Part shown: positions 34,222 to 46,028 of the stretch, piece after piece
Position numbering within the stretch: the first letter of the stretch is position 1
Layout: the number at the start of each line of letters is the position of its first letter
Source: Plectosphaerella cucumerina
Lineage: Eukaryota; Ascomycota; Sordariomycetes; Glomerellales; Plectosphaerellaceae
Reading direction: 5' to 3'
Assembly: GCA_020746995.1 (NCBI GenBank)
Contig: JAGPXD010000001.1
Span: forward strand, 5,642,001-5,706,000
Length of the DNA stretch: 64,000 nucleotides
The notes under the pieces: model-generated
What the model was told of the DNA's origin: nothing
What the model saw: the letters and a program-made list of their open reading frames with translations, nothing else
The model's database searches: none
Program-made: the position numbers and the translations under genes

Positions 34222-35838
34222 AGTTACATCACGTGTCCTGATAGCGCTGTAATTCCGGGCACCTGGATAGCCAGTCCACTGAAACACCGATCAACTACCT
34301 AACTCCCTAAACCCAATCCACTGAACGACCTCGCGATTCCAATCGCGTCAGAATCGCCATGACTCCTGAACCTAAACGCAACTCGCTTGGGGCCAAAACT
34401 CCTCGTGTCAAATTCCCTTCCCCTGCGCACGTATCTGGAGATCGTGGGGTCCCCCTTCTGTTTGGCCGGCGGCATCAGTCCAGCGTCCGCTCTTGGGTCA
34501 TGCACCACCACTTCGGCAGCGCACGCACTGCAAGTCGCTTACTCCAAGTTTCTTGCGGGCCACGTCGTGGTTCCTGGCATCTCGACGGCCCTGAGCCCTC
34601 CACCACCACCAGCGGATCCCCGCCGTTCCGACAAACGCGAGGCGCCCGCACACACATGGCTTCGAAGAGCGCAGCAGTATGGCTGCAGCTCGAGTGTGGT
34701 GTTCTGCACCTCGTGGCAGACAAAGAAAGACCTGACTGACCTCCGGCTTCCGGGCACACCACTGCAACATCTCACCATTCAAAATTAGGTCCTGATACCT
34801 ATTCTTGGGGCCATGCCGAGCGCACGTTGCTGCTGCTGTACCTGCATTCCCAAGCCGCTCCTAATCGTCCTCTGGTCAGGATGATGATTGGTATCAACAG
34901 CTGAAGTGGTCGAGGAAACGCGATGCACCCCTCAATTACCCCCCCTTCTTGGGCCCCCATCCACGGCGCCACTTGGGGGTGTTCCAGAAGCCCGCATCGG
35001 ATCATAGGGAAGCCGTCGTGATGATGGGAGGTGGTCTCGATACCGAGCACCAATGCGTCGTGCTGAGAGCGCCTACCACGCGGCTGAACGACCTGTCATC
35101 CGGTGTCAGTCGTCTGAAGGTCGCGCCTCGGCGTCCCAGCCGGTGCCCATCAACGGTATCTGCCCCCCTCCTGGTTCCATTGCATTTCTTGGCGGGGGCA
35201 GCTCAGGACTTGCACTCAAACCTCCCTGCATCGTCTGCCGGCTAGACGGCCGGGAGGTTGCCGCATCGAGCAGCGAGCACCGCATATCGAGGTCTCGTCA
35301 CATCAGGCACCGGAGGGTTGAACCCCCCTGACGACCAGGAGAGGTTCATGATATCGGCACCCCCTCCTGGCAAGGTCGTCACTCACAGCCTCGATGCGAT
35401 CGCACCGTAGGGCAGGCCATGTCTCGGCTCCCCAGACTCAGCCCCCATTGCGAACCCATCTCGGCGGCTAGATATCGACTTCTTTCCACTGAGCCTCCGA
35501 GCAGCCGGGCCTCCGCCCACCGCCCTTGCCCTCGCCTCGCCTCGTCTTGTGGGACTGCTCCCGCGGCAAATTCTTCCTCCCAATGACACTCATCCGCCGA
35601 AGAGACCTGGAGCCGACAGGCGCTGACGCGCGTTTGCGACGGCGTACGGGAGACTACTGTCCCAACATTCCTGAGCTCCAGCTCGGCAGAAACTCGTTCC
35701 TCAGCAAGCCCACTTGGAAGATTCTAGCAAGTAAACATGGCATTTTCAGAGAATGACTTCACCTTCCAGGCTACTAACAGACTACCAAGAGTAACCGTGT
35801 ATCATCTCAGAGGAGCAGTCTGCTTGTCTGCCCTCTTT

Positions 35839-37149
35839 CTATCCAGTGCGAGAGTCTGTGTCGAGGTTGATGACGATGCCGACTCCTGGCGACACCTTGC
35901 CATCACACAAGTCCTGCCAAGCCCCCTCGATGCCCTCTGCTCCCTGCACGCCGGCGAGACGACGCAGGCTCATATGACCAAATCCTTTCTCCCGGTAGAA
36001 TTTTTCCCACGCCTCGTCCACTGCCCGCAAGTACTCAGCAGCTCCGGCCGCCTCCAAAGCTCGGTCTCGCACACCACTCGTGTTGTATTGTATCTTGCCC
36101 AGTCTCGCTGACTGCGCCTGGAACGCGGCCATCTCGGCGCCCGTGAATACCTTGGGCTCCTGCCCCACCTGTATCACAGTGGTGGCGGCGGTGGGAGCAA
36201 TGCCAGACGCAGAGAGAGCCTCCATGAAGCCATCGAGCACTCTTGCGGGGCTGCCGATGTCGAAGATGACGACGCGGGTCGGGGCGGCCTCGCGAATCCA
36301 TGATACTACATCGCCCAGGGGCTCATTGTAAGCGGCCGACTTGATGGCAAGCGGCTGAGTATGGTCATCGGCGAATGCGGCGAGGGTCTGCGGCGACGAT
36401 GTCAACTGCAGCAGGGCCTTGGGGCCACCGCCGGCACCTCTTTGGCGGTTCCGCGCGAGCTGCCACGCCAGACTTCGACCCGTCTTGCTCGCGGCCGACA
36501 GGCTCACCACCACGGCACCGCTGAGGTCGGCATCCTCATCGTTCCAGGGGAGCTGGGGAAGGCCGAGGGGATGGACGGGGTTGGTGGTCGCCGGGGCCGC
36601 GGGGAAAACGGCCAGGTTGAGCAGGTGGGCCGCCTCGAAGACGGGGAACAGGGACCGGAAGGCGTCAAAGGTGTCATCGGCACGGGCCGGAGCAAACTGA
36701 TACTGGTTGTACATCGTCATGAGGCTGCTCCGGTGCGGGCTCGTCTCAGCCCAGAGACCCGAGGTGGTCGACCCGATGGGTTCCAGCTGGAGGTCGACGT
36801 GATGGGAAGATGTCGGCCACATGCCCCAGAGGCGAGTGCCCTCGGCGATGGACGGAATGGTGGTACCGGTCACCCGGGCGAAACCCCACGCCGGGACGAT
36901 GCCCCATTCGGCAGGGTCGTTGTAAGGCGCCGGCGCGCCCTCGGGCACCGGGTAGGTGTCCCACCAGTGCAGGACGGTACCTCCTCGTGCATAGCTGAGG
37001 TTGTTGGAGCCCAGAGAGACGAGCTCGACGCTGACGCGGATGGACGAGGCCGCGAGCTGGCCGCGGGGCTGTGTGTCTGGGAGCTTACACACAGCATGCC
37101 GTGTGTTGTCCTGCTTCGAGACGACGTGGATTTATGCCGTGGAACTCAT
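35839..37149 (-). CDS. DUF2855 family protein with an in-frame stop at codon 6 (possibly broken)
   Basis: A continuous frame from 37134 to 35839 encodes a DUF2855 protein of about 430 residues with the family landmarks VELVSLGSNNLSYA, a WGF(A) motif, LWGMWPTSSHHV, MYNQYQFA and the nucleotide-fold-like VVVSLSAASKTGRSLAWQLA. The natural start should be the ATG at 37149-37147 (ATG AGT TCC ACG GCA), because the following codons read IHVVSKQDNTRHAVCKLP in the same frame, but the sixth codon is TAA (37134-37132). No other in-frame ATG precedes residue ~88 (LWGMW). The protein resembles medium-chain quinone oxidoreductases, yet the family has no established function. So it is either a recently inactivated gene, an allele with an unrecognised start or splice, or a sequencing error. 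The body carries no other lesion and keeps the GC3 bias of its neighbours. Confidence 0.8.
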
Positions 37150-38451
37150 GATTTTCTTGTCTGCCGAGCTGTAAAGTTTACTAGTGAAGTGATTCTGGCG
37201 CGATGAAGATGACAAGTTGCACGATAAGAGTCATAGGGGAGCCTGGATGTAAGCAGAGGCTTACACACGTGATGCGGAGATCCACGGAACTTTGGTGTCT
37301 GATGCCAAGCCATTCCGTCCTCTCATGCCTGTGTGGGTGTTGTCAGATTGTCAGCGTGTAGTCGCCTGCCTGACAGCCAGTTCTATCGTTGCAGTCTTCC
37401 GTAGACCGCGCGCTAAATTTAGCGCTGCCATCGTGAACCCCGCCGCCGATCGACCCCGAGTCCACCAGGACGATTCTCCTGCACTGCAAGCTGGCTGACT
37501 CGACACATTCCCAGACATGGATGACTGAGATGCCCGTCAAAAAGCATACGCTTCTGAAGCTTTGTAACGGCCCTGGCAGATTCAGCCCCTTCGTGTTCGA
37601 AGGGAGAACCCCCTCGGCTCTGCGGCCACGGTGTTGGCGAGGGACGGTCGCTCTCGATCGTGCATCGGACCCCAAGGCCTGGGGTTCCGACCCCAAGAAT
37701 CTCCATCACCCTGGCATGGGCCATGAAACAAGTTCAGTTGTGCCAAACTCTGCACGACGATGGTCACCCTAAGCGCCGGCTACCCCCCTCCCTTGCCAAA
37801 AGAACCCCCTGTTCGGCACGGCAGATCACGAAGTCGAACATGGCCGCATCGTTGGCGAGGGCGGACAGCTCGCTCCACTACTAGCAGCCGTTGGTGATTC
37901 TGCTACAGAACTATTGCTGCCCACAGCCATCGGCGGCCAAGCCCGGGACCATTTTCGACAGCGGAACCTCCCGGTGGCAGTGAACAGGCCATCGATGCGA
38001 CCGCCAGAACAGAAGAAACAACCGTGGCCAGCCAGAACATCTAGAGCTTGGAGCTATGACATGAGTGTCGCAGTCGGAGCGGGCCGTGATGCCCCAGGCG
38101 GACGACCAGCGAGGCATTCTGGCAGATCTGATGTCACAGCACGACTCGGCCTCACCAGCCGAGGTCACTCAGGGGGCCGTGTCGGTCATGGGAAAGGCAG
38201 AAACAAGAGGCAAGGCCAACTCCAGGGCGTTCCGGAAGAGAGTAGTCGGCTTGGTGCGTGCGTAGGGCGTCCTCGAGTCCAGTTACACAAGATCCTCGCC
38301 TCACCCAGGGGAGCTGCAGTTTCAGTCCAAGTGAAGCAGTAGGACCTGCATTCCTCTTCTGCTCACAAGCAATCGCCAAGACCAGACCGCCCCGGCATCG
38401 CCTCCTGTTCTCTCAGAAGTGAAGCACCAGCCCCTTGATATCCAGCGCACC

Positions 38452-38477
38452 ACGCAGGTACGTTGCCGTACCTGCGT
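38452..38477. repeat. Perfect 11-bp hairpin with 4-nt loop
   Basis: ACGCAGGTACG (38452-38462), loop TTGC, CGTACCTGCGT (38467-38477): all 11 pairs match. It is not followed by a T-run and is over 800 bp from any gene end, so it is not an obvious terminator. Confidence 0.6.
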
Positions 38478-39105
38478 CAGGAGGAAGCTGACTAGCCCCC
38501 AGAACGAAGAGCAGAAAGAAGGGGGGACGTCGTGGCAACGGCTTGTCATGGAAGGGGTGTGGCCAGCGGACCGTCGGCTGCCGGCCCATCCTTCTGCAAC
38601 CCAAGATCCTTCGCACCAGGGGAGGGGGGCATGTGAGATTGCTCTTTTGTCGTTTCCTGTCTCCTTCAGCCGTTGGGGCCGTTTCGACGAGCTTGAAACA
38701 CGAAACGCCCTGCGTCCAGGTCTTTGCACCCCCCAACCTCGTCGAGAAGTCTTGTCGAGGGCTGCAGGTGAGGTCTCCCAGCTTCGGCGTGGTCTGCCCG
38801 CCCCGCGAACCCCACGTGCCCGTGTCTCGTGCGAAGGTGTAGTTTGGGGGCCATCAGCCCAGCGCAGGGGTTAGCCAGGGGCAAACGCGAGCATCACGAG
38901 AGTCACGAGCAGAACTCGATCGGCTAGGGAACTCAGTTAGAGTAAGCACTTGATTTTCGTTGCCTTGCTTCAAGCTTCCCCCTCGTAGAGCGGCGCATCA
39001 CGTCCTCCCCGGCTCTGTGTATCCCATGTTCCCTTGAACTTTGAACGCCTCAACTCCATCGTTTCTAACAAGCCACGTCCGCGAGCTACAGCTATACACG
39101 ACATC

Positions 39106-39127
39106 TGTGTGCGTGTGTGTGTGTGTG
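39106..39127. repeat. GT dinucleotide microsatellite
   Basis: A run of TG units with one GC interruption in intergenic DNA 3' of the cytidylyltransferase gene. Confidence 0.75.
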
Positions 39128-39309
39128 CTGTCAAGGACGTCTCCCTCCCAACCCTCGAGTCTTCCGATTTTTTGCCTCGTGGGCCCAACCCAATCCCTTC
39201 TGAGTCCTGCGCGGAACAATGCTTCTACCACTCTGGAAATGGCTTTTGCCGACACGATCAAGTAACATTCTGGAAATCCTCCGCTCTCCGGCTGTGCGCG
39301 CCGCACGTA

Positions 39310-40895
39310 TTATGGCTGGGTCGTGACGATGGCGGGGGCGGCGGGCGCCGAGGGCGCGCCGCTGGGGCTCTTCGGGTCGCTCTCTTCCGAATCGTCCTCG
39401 CCGTCGCTGTTTCGGCGGCTCGGACTGTCCTGGACGTTCCTCTTGTTCTTGACCATCTGGGACAAATGTTAGCTATGGGCAGGGAACAGGGAGAGAGAAG
39501 GGGAAACGTACCCAAGAACGAACACCACCGACAAGACCCAGGGCGTAACCGGTGATGAAGTCGTTGGACTGTGACCCCGCGGGAGAGCCGCCGGGGGTGG
39601 TCGGGGGTAGCTCGATACTGAGGCGGCCTCTCGAGGGGATGCCGTCGCCGTTCTGCTGGAGGTAGGCGGTCCGGGCGGAGGGGGCGGGGCTCTGGGGCCG
39701 GGAGGCGGGCCAGTACTGGCGCAGCTCGCGGCTGAGCTCCTGGCCAGTGGTGGACCAGTTGTTGCGGATGTTATCGCGCAGGTCTTGGACGTGGCGCTTG
39801 AGGTCGATCTCATTCTTCTTGAGCCAGCTGACGTTGAGCTCCTGGCGGGAGGCGCCGCGCTTGAACTGGCGGGAGATGTACTTTTCGTAGTCGCGGACGA
39901 TCCTGGGGGGTGAAGGGGTCAGCAAGCTGCGGTCGCTCCTGGACGGTGTGTATGTGGGTACTCACTTCGTGATGATGCCGGTGGTGCTGACACCCTCTGT
40001 GCGCTGGGTGACCAGGAACTTTCCTTGCTCCTTGATGGGGCCGTAGATGTCGTCTCCCTCGTCGGCGCCGTAGGGGAGGTCGTCGTGAGCGACGTAGTCG
40101 ATCTGGTGCTTCTCGAGGAACTCGGGGGTGACGATCCAGGGACAGTTGTCGATGACCTCGTCAACCCACTTGCAGTGCCTGACGGTCTCTGCGCGCTCGG
40201 CGCCGGAGAGGACGGTGAGACCCTTGCGCGCGTGTGTCTCCTCGTCGCCGGTGACGCCGACGAGGAGGTAGATGTTGGGGAACGCCTTCTTGGCCTGCTC
40301 GAGCTGGCGCATGTGTCTGTGGGGGGAGTTGTTAGCGACTTGATGTGTGTGTCGAGCTGGTTGCCTGTTTGTCTGCTTACCCCAGGTGGAAGAGATCGAA
40401 GACGCCGTCAGCGTAGACGCGAATGGGACGGCCGACGGGAGGGTCGTTTGTCCTGTAGCCGACGGGGTGGATGAGCTTGCCAAAGGGCGGCGGGGCCATG
40501 GACTCCTGCTTGGCCTTTTCCTCTTCAGCATCAGCATCACCGTCCTGGGCGGTGGCCTTGCGGCCCTTGCGGCCGACGCGCTCAGCAATGTCGATGCTGG
40601 CCTCGGTGGTGTCGCTGGGCTCGCCGGGATCGACCGAGTGCTCTGCGGCGGCGGGGTCGGCGTTGTTGCGCTCCGAGTTGGCACGCTGCCTCTTGGACGG
40701 GTGACCAACGACGGAAGGGTCTGCCTTGCGGTGGCCGATCTTGCCAGACTCGGGGGCGGTGCTGTCGCCCTCCTCGCCAGAGGCGTCGCGTGACGGGGCC
40801 TGGAGGCCGTGGTCAATCATGTCACCGGAGCCGGGCATGGTAGCAGCGGCGCGCTTGCGTTTGCCAGCGGCGGACGAGCCGGAGGGCGAGGACAT
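39310..40895 (-). CDS. Choline-phosphate cytidylyltransferase
   Basis: Four exons: 40895-40381, 40316-39967 (ending at 39966), 39902-39512 and 39456-39310, all GT-AG and phase-consistent, encode 467 residues. It makes CDP-choline from CTP and phosphocholine, the rate-limiting step of the Kennedy pathway to phosphatidylcholine. The catalytic HxGH (H170-L-G-H173) within VYADGVFDLFHLGH is rebuilt exactly across the first intron, and RTEGVSTT (277-284) closes the nucleotide site. The core is preceded by a 150-residue basic and acidic disordered N-terminus containing KRKR and KRQR nuclear-localisation-like patches. After the core, a charged amphipathic stretch (about 290-345) resembles the lipid-sensing helix of this family, and the tail is Ser/Pro-rich with acidic SDGEDDSERD, likely phosphorylated. 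Start chosen at MSSPSGSS; length agrees with fungal orthologues (yeast Pct1). Confidence 0.95.
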
Positions 40896-42755
40896 GGTGT
40901 ATAGGAGGTATTTGTAGGTCGGTATCGGCGACAGGGGAGGTATGAACGCTTCGATGGCGTAGGAGGTTGCAAAAGGTGTGATGGAGTTGCCCAGAAAGTG
41001 CGCGACGGGGGTAGGGGTAAAGTCGGAAACGCGGCTACGATTGGGTTTCCGAGCTCATGTGCGTGGCTTGCGGCTGTGGTTGGCCAGAGATCGGAGGGTC
41101 GGTTCCTTGGTTGCGAGTTGTGCTGGCGATGATGAAAGAGAAGGGCAAAAGCTTGATTGGGACTTGGACCTAGGAGCTGCAAGAGGACGGGAGGAGCGAG
41201 TGGCCACTACGTGTGGGTGACGAGCGGGATTCGAGGTACAAGTGTAGGTCGAGAGATGTGGGGAGAGATGAGGCGAAGACAGGCGAAATGCGGGCGTGTC
41301 CGGACGATCAGGACCGGGAAGCGAGCACAGGCATGTGAAGCCAAAGGAGAGGTGCAGTAGTAGTACGAGTAGCAGCGCGCCGGTTGGGCATTAGGGGGTA
41401 AAGTAGCAGGGAAATAGGGGAGGACAGGAGACGGGAGGCATTTCACTTCTTGGAGCACACTTGAAGCGCGATACGAGCTACGGACGTGGGGACACGGTCT
41501 GGATTTACGCCCAAACACCCGAAGCTTCGTGCTAACAGCTCGAGTCCGATGGAAGCTGCCAGCTGGAGCCTTGAAGCGTGGGACGGGAGGGACGAGACGA
41601 GATGAGACGAGAAGGAGACGCACACAAGACGGCAGCCGCGACTTGACATTTTGACATGAGGAACACGGACTTTCAGGACACGCCGCAACATTTGATTCTC
41701 TTCACACATTGACCATTGCCTGACGCGATACGTGTGCAAACCTCCCTCGAGGGCCAGAAAAAAAAAAAGGAGAATGTCCCGTCACACGCGACAGGAGAGG
41801 CACGGCGGTGACAAGCCAGTTCGGACACCTGGACGCCCCCGAATTATCCGATCCGGACCCCCTGAAAAGGACCCAGGCAAGCAAGGGCATTTCCCAACAG
41901 TTTAAAGCACATCGCGTGTCTTGACCCCTTGGCGGTGGATTCCTGAGATTGCGACGGGCAGGGGATGGGGGCGTGGCGTCATTCGCCAAGATTGCCATTG
42001 CCCGTGGGGTTTGCTGGTCTGTGCGTCATCGCCCGACTGGAACCTGTCAGGGCTGAGCGTGGCTGGTGTTGGAGGATGTGGCTGGAGTGGCTGAGCACAT
42101 GTTGAGCCACATCACGACAAGTTGGAGGCGGCTTCATTGCAACGGACTTCAACGTTCATCGTCTGGCATCAAAAAGAGTCAATTGAACTGTGGCATTAGC
42201 CATTCCTCTTCCGAATTTCTCGGTCTTTCGGTTATCAAGCAAGTCTTTCCTGGGGATGCCTTACGGTGCCGTCAATGCCACTATTGATCATCTTTTCCCT
42301 CGACATCAATCGTCAGACGGGTGTCGACAAATCGAACAACGTGAACTATGATACACCACCCCGGGACAGGCCAGTCTTGCCTGTGCTCTACATTCTGATG
42401 TATCAAGGCATTGCGAATCTGCACCTGCATCCACCCCCTCAGCTGCCATGGAAATCCGCAGGCCAGTCCTCGAGTCGGTTTCCCAAGTGGCCATCAAGGT
42501 ATCTGGTCACGACACCAAGCACGCGTGGATAGCGCACCTGCCAGATACAATGGAACCCCTCTATTTGTACCAGAATAGGTAGCTCAGAGCTGCAGGAGCT
42601 CCGAGAGGGCACCTTCTCGAGCTCTCTGGCCATCAGGGTTGGTCCCGCAACCCTCCAGAACACTGAACATATATTCTGCTGTACACTCCCTTCTGGCCCC
42701 CTCGTGATCACCAACAGAACCATCTACAGCCTCTCACTCACACTTTCTTTTCATC
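40896..42755. other. Divergent intergenic region (cytidylyltransferase / FAD oxidoreductase)
   Basis: Purine-rich on the plus strand from 40900 to about 41600 (leader side of the cytidylyltransferase). An A11 run lies at 41758-41768. AT-rich ATATATT at about 42668-42674 lies about 85 bp before the oxidoreductase start and could be its TATA element. No gene was recognised. Confidence 0.45.
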
Positions 42756-44429
42756 ATGGCCGAAGAAAGCTTCCCCATCATCCACGACGTGATCGTCATC
42801 GGTGCCGGTCCTTGCGGCCTTGGCATCGCCTCCCGTCTCTGCGAACCCTCCCCCTCGGCCATCTTCACCGAGGACGAGCACCAGCGCTACCACTGGATCA
42901 AGAAACACGGCAGAAAGATGGCCCTCAAGAACAGAAGGTCAGGCAAGGTCAAGCAGAGCAAGTCCGTGTGCCACCACAGGTTCAGCACTCTGGTGCTGGA
43001 CGCTACCGGTAACGAATGGATGAACCGCTGGAAGTCCCTCTTCGCCGCCTTTGACATCCACCACCTCCGCAGCCCCATGTTTTGGCATGTCGACCCCAGC
43101 GATCGTGACGCCATGCTGGCCATGGCTCACAACGAGGGTCGCGAGAAGGATCTCTTCGAGCTGAAGAATTGTGTTGGAAAGGAGGTCAGCAAGCACCTCA
43201 GGAGAGCCCGTGCCAAGTGCCGGAACCCATTGTAAGTACATACCATCCTCCTAAAATTGCTGCTACTAACATCTGAAAGGCATCATGCCGTCGTTGACGT
43301 CGACGAGCGAGATCGCCACGACTACTTCACACCTCCCACCGACCTGTTCCTGCAGCACTGCAAGTCCATCGCAGACCGCTACGGCCTGTGCGGTGACATT
43401 GTCCGAAAGGAGACTCTCGAGGACGTCGAGTACCGTGAGGTCCCTCAGCTCTCTCCCGATGACAAGATCTTCACCCTACGCACAAACACCGGCGTCCACT
43501 ACGCCCGCACCGTCGTCCTGGCCGTCGGCCCGGGAAACAAGCCCCGCCTGCCCCAGGTTCCCGGCATCGCCCCCGACGCTCCCCAGGTCTGCCACGCCAT
43601 GCACATCAAGGAGTTCCCCGCCACAATCGTTCAGGAGCGTATCAAGGCTCGCAAGACGACAAACGTACTTGTTGTTGGCGGCGGTCTCACCTCCGCCCAG
43701 CTCTCCGACCTCGCCATCCGCAGGGGCGTCACAAAGGTCTGGCAGCTCATGAGGGGACCTTGCAAAGTCAAGCTCTTCGATGTTGATCTCTCCTGGATGG
43801 GCAAGTTCCGCAATGTAGAGCAAGCCTACTTCCACGGCGCCGACTCGGACGCCGATCGCCTGCAGCATATTCTCAAGGCCAGGGATGGCGGAAGCGTCAC
43901 GCCCACGTATCACAAGATTCTGAAGCGCCATGTTGCTAACGGAAAGGTCGACCTGAGACTCTTCACATCTCTGACTGGCGCCGAATTTGATGCCGACAAA
44001 GGTCTCTGGACCGTCAAGACGGAGCCGGCTATTGACGACATTCCCGCCTTTGACCACATCTACTTCGCCACGGGCATCCAGAGCGACTTCTTCGCGCTGC
44101 CGTACTTGCAGAACCTGCTGCGTGAGTATCCCATCGAGGGCCACGGTGGCCTTCCCTGCATCGACGAGGACCTCAAGTGGAGTGACGACGTGCCGTTCTT
44201 TGTGGCTGGCCGTTTCGCTGGTCTCCGCCTGGGTCCGGCCGCCGGCAACCTGGGTGGCGCCAGGATAGGTGCGGAGCGCATCGCCTGGGGCATTGAGGAT
44301 GTACTGCCGCGGAGGGATGAGAATGGAAATGCGGTGGGAGATGATGAGGCCGAGGATGAGCGTCTGCAGTTTGTCACTGGTAGGGTGAACAGGTTCCGCA
44401 GTTTGTGCCTTGATGACAAGGACGAGTAG
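42756..44429 (+). CDS. FAD/NAD(P)-binding oxidoreductase (N-hydroxylating/flavin monooxygenase-like)
   Basis: Two exons, 42756-43231 and 43280-44429, joined by a 48-nt intron with a CTAAC branch motif and AAAG acceptor, give 541 residues. An N-terminal FAD dinucleotide fold has G16-A-G18-P-C-G21 in VIVIGAGPCGLG; a second Rossmann motif VLVVGGGLTSA (about 289-299) should bind NAD(P)H; the late IYFATGIQSD resembles the ATG motif of flavin monooxygenases. This order matches single-component flavoprotein hydroxylases and the ornithine/lysine N-monooxygenase group, but I see no siderophore or secondary-metabolite gene next to it, so substrate is unknown. No signal peptide or membrane helix. It ends only 225 bp from the stop codon of the convergent pectate lyase gene. 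Confidence 0.85.
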
Positions 44430-44654
44430 TTGCCAAACTTATTCTCACGAATCCATGTCACATACGAAGAACGGCGAAGACAGCAGATGAATCAAGATGG
44501 TATCGCTCAATTGTACTTTACAGCCATGCATGGCCGGAGTAATATGTTGTGAAGAAGAATATACACTCGTGAACACGTCAAATGACTTTTGGGGGGATGC
44601 ATCATGGCTCGCCCTCTCGTGATGATGTTGATGATAATGGTGGTGCTGCTGCGC

Positions 44655-45761
44655 TTAGCAGGTCTCGGTGAAGCCCGTGGCAGTGCACGAGGTGCCGTCG
44701 GGACCGCTGCTGAGCTTCTTCGGCTCCTTACCCGAGGCATTGCCCTCATACAGGTCGCAGCTCTTGCCCTTGTTCTGGCAGGTGTCGACGATGGAGCAGG
44801 TGTCGCCAAAGTTGGAGTTGATGCCGCAGAGGACGCCGCCGTTGACGGCCTGAGAGCCGGCGATGACGACGTGCCTGGCGCCGCCGTTGCCCTTGCAGTT
44901 GCCGCAGCTGCGGACGAGCTTGCCGTAGTTCTCGGCGTAGAAGTCGGTGATCTCCACGGTGCCGAGGCCGTTGAACTGGACGACCTTGTCCGAGGCCTCA
45001 AAGGCACCGCCGCCGATGATCTTGGAGACGCCGCCCGTCTGCTTCAGGGTGATGGCGTCCTCGCAGACGTCCTTGAACCAGACGTTGGTCAGGGTGCAGG
45101 TGCCGCGGCAGTGGACGCCCTCGGCCTGGTTGCCGCCGATGATGACGTTGGAGAGGCTGGCGCCGTCCTCGAGGATGAACATGGCGTCCTTCTCGCCGGT
45201 CTCGGACTGGTCCTGGCAGACCTTGGTGGAGCGGTCGTAGAGCTTCATGCCGCCGTCGAGAGACGAAGTGACGACAATGGCCTCGGCGGAGAGCTCCTCG
45301 CCGGTGGCGGCGGGGAGGGATGTCTGGAGGCCGGAGCTGCCTCCGGACGGGGGAGGGGTGGTGGGCTCCTCGACGGGCTCCTCCTCGACGGGCTCCTCGA
45401 CAACAGGCTCCTCAGTCTCGACAGGCTCAGGGGTGGTGGTCTCATCCTCTTCCTCCTCCTCGTCGGGAACAGTAGGGGCGGGAGTGGTGGGCTCCTCCTC
45501 GGCGGGCTCATCGTCGGAGCTGGCAGGGGCGCCAGGGACACACTGAGAGTACCAGTTGTTGTACTCGACGCAAGAAGAGCCCGAGGCGCAAGTGGTTTCA
45601 CCGGACCAGCCGGATCTGTAAGGGGATATGGTCAGTCGATGTTGACATGAAATAAAAAGGGGCTCTTGGTCAACTCACCCGCCACACTGGCCGTAGACAG
45701 CGGCCTGGGCATTAGCCACAGCGCCCAGCGCCGAGAGGGAGAGAATGATGGCAGACTTCAT
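44655..45761 (-). CDS. Secreted pectate lyase, family PL3, with N-terminal CBM1
   Basis: Two exons, 45761-45679 and 45615-44655 (63-nt GTGAGT...TACAG intron inside the CBM1), encode 347 residues. A signal peptide (about 1-18, cleavage after AVANA) leads to a family 1 cellulose-binding module at about 20-56 with four cysteines (C26, C37, C43, C53) and aromatic binding-face candidates (W31, W49, Y50). A linker of about 75 residues follows, unusually rich in Glu, Val, Pro and Thr. The C-terminal domain (about 135-347) is a PL3 beta-helix: VKTSSLD-like start, NVIIGGNQAEGVHCRGTC, VCEDAITLKQ, DKVVQFNGLGTV, RSCGNCKGNGG, and many paired cysteines. The enzyme cleaves de-esterified pectin by calcium-dependent beta-elimination outside the cell; the CBM1 would hold it on cellulose in plant cell walls. 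Confidence 0.93.
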
Positions 45762-45898
45762 TTTGACTATGTTTTGGAAACGAATGTAATTCTTGAAAAG
45801 AAGAAGAGATAACGAACGAAGAAAAAGAGTGGAAGAGAGAGAGAACGACTGCAGAACACAAACCAGAGACAAGGCCGTGGCGACGAGATGACAGGCTT

Positions 45899-45904
45899 CT
45901 TATA
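45899..45904 (-). promoter_or_regulatory. TATA-like element of the pectate lyase gene
   Basis: TATAAG on the minus strand (within GATATAAGAAG), 138 bp upstream of the pectate lyase ATG, a plausible core promoter position given a leader of about 100 nt. Confidence 0.4.
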
Positions 45905-46016
45905 TCAACGACCTCTCGCCACCGCCCAGCTTGCTCGTTCTTGTCCCACCGCGCTAAACATGCGTAGTTCCCCGGCGTGGGCACGAGGAGGGCCGTATCG
46001 AGAAGAGCAAGAGGCG

Positions 46017-46028
46017 CCGGGGCCGGGG
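46017..46028 (+). promoter_or_regulatory. Tandem CreA-type CCGGGG sites upstream of pectate lyase
   Basis: Two adjacent CCGGGG hexamers (46017-46022 and 46023-46028) match the SYGGRG consensus of the carbon catabolite repressor CreA/CRE1, about 260 bp upstream of the ATG. Paired CreA sites commonly repress fungal cell-wall-degrading enzyme genes; function here is inferred. Confidence 0.4.

Larger units (their letters stand above)
30960..35838. other. 4.9 kb intergenic region upstream of the C2H2 factor
   Basis: No gene was recognised. Near the factor (30960-31450) the plus strand is G-rich, including the G-run block at 31229-31274. Further out there is an 11-bp inverted repeat (34119-34129 with 34211-34221). 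Open frames such as one of 230 codons at 32421-33113 on the minus strand are Arg/Ser/Pro-rich and have no domain features. Confidence 0.45.
37150..39309. other. Intergenic region with a perfect hairpin
   Basis: It holds the likely 5' leader of the DUF2855 gene (37150-37250), a perfect 11-bp hairpin at 38452-38477, and a GT microsatellite at 39106-39127 near the 3' end of the cytidylyltransferase gene. No reading frame has family features. Confidence 0.45.
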
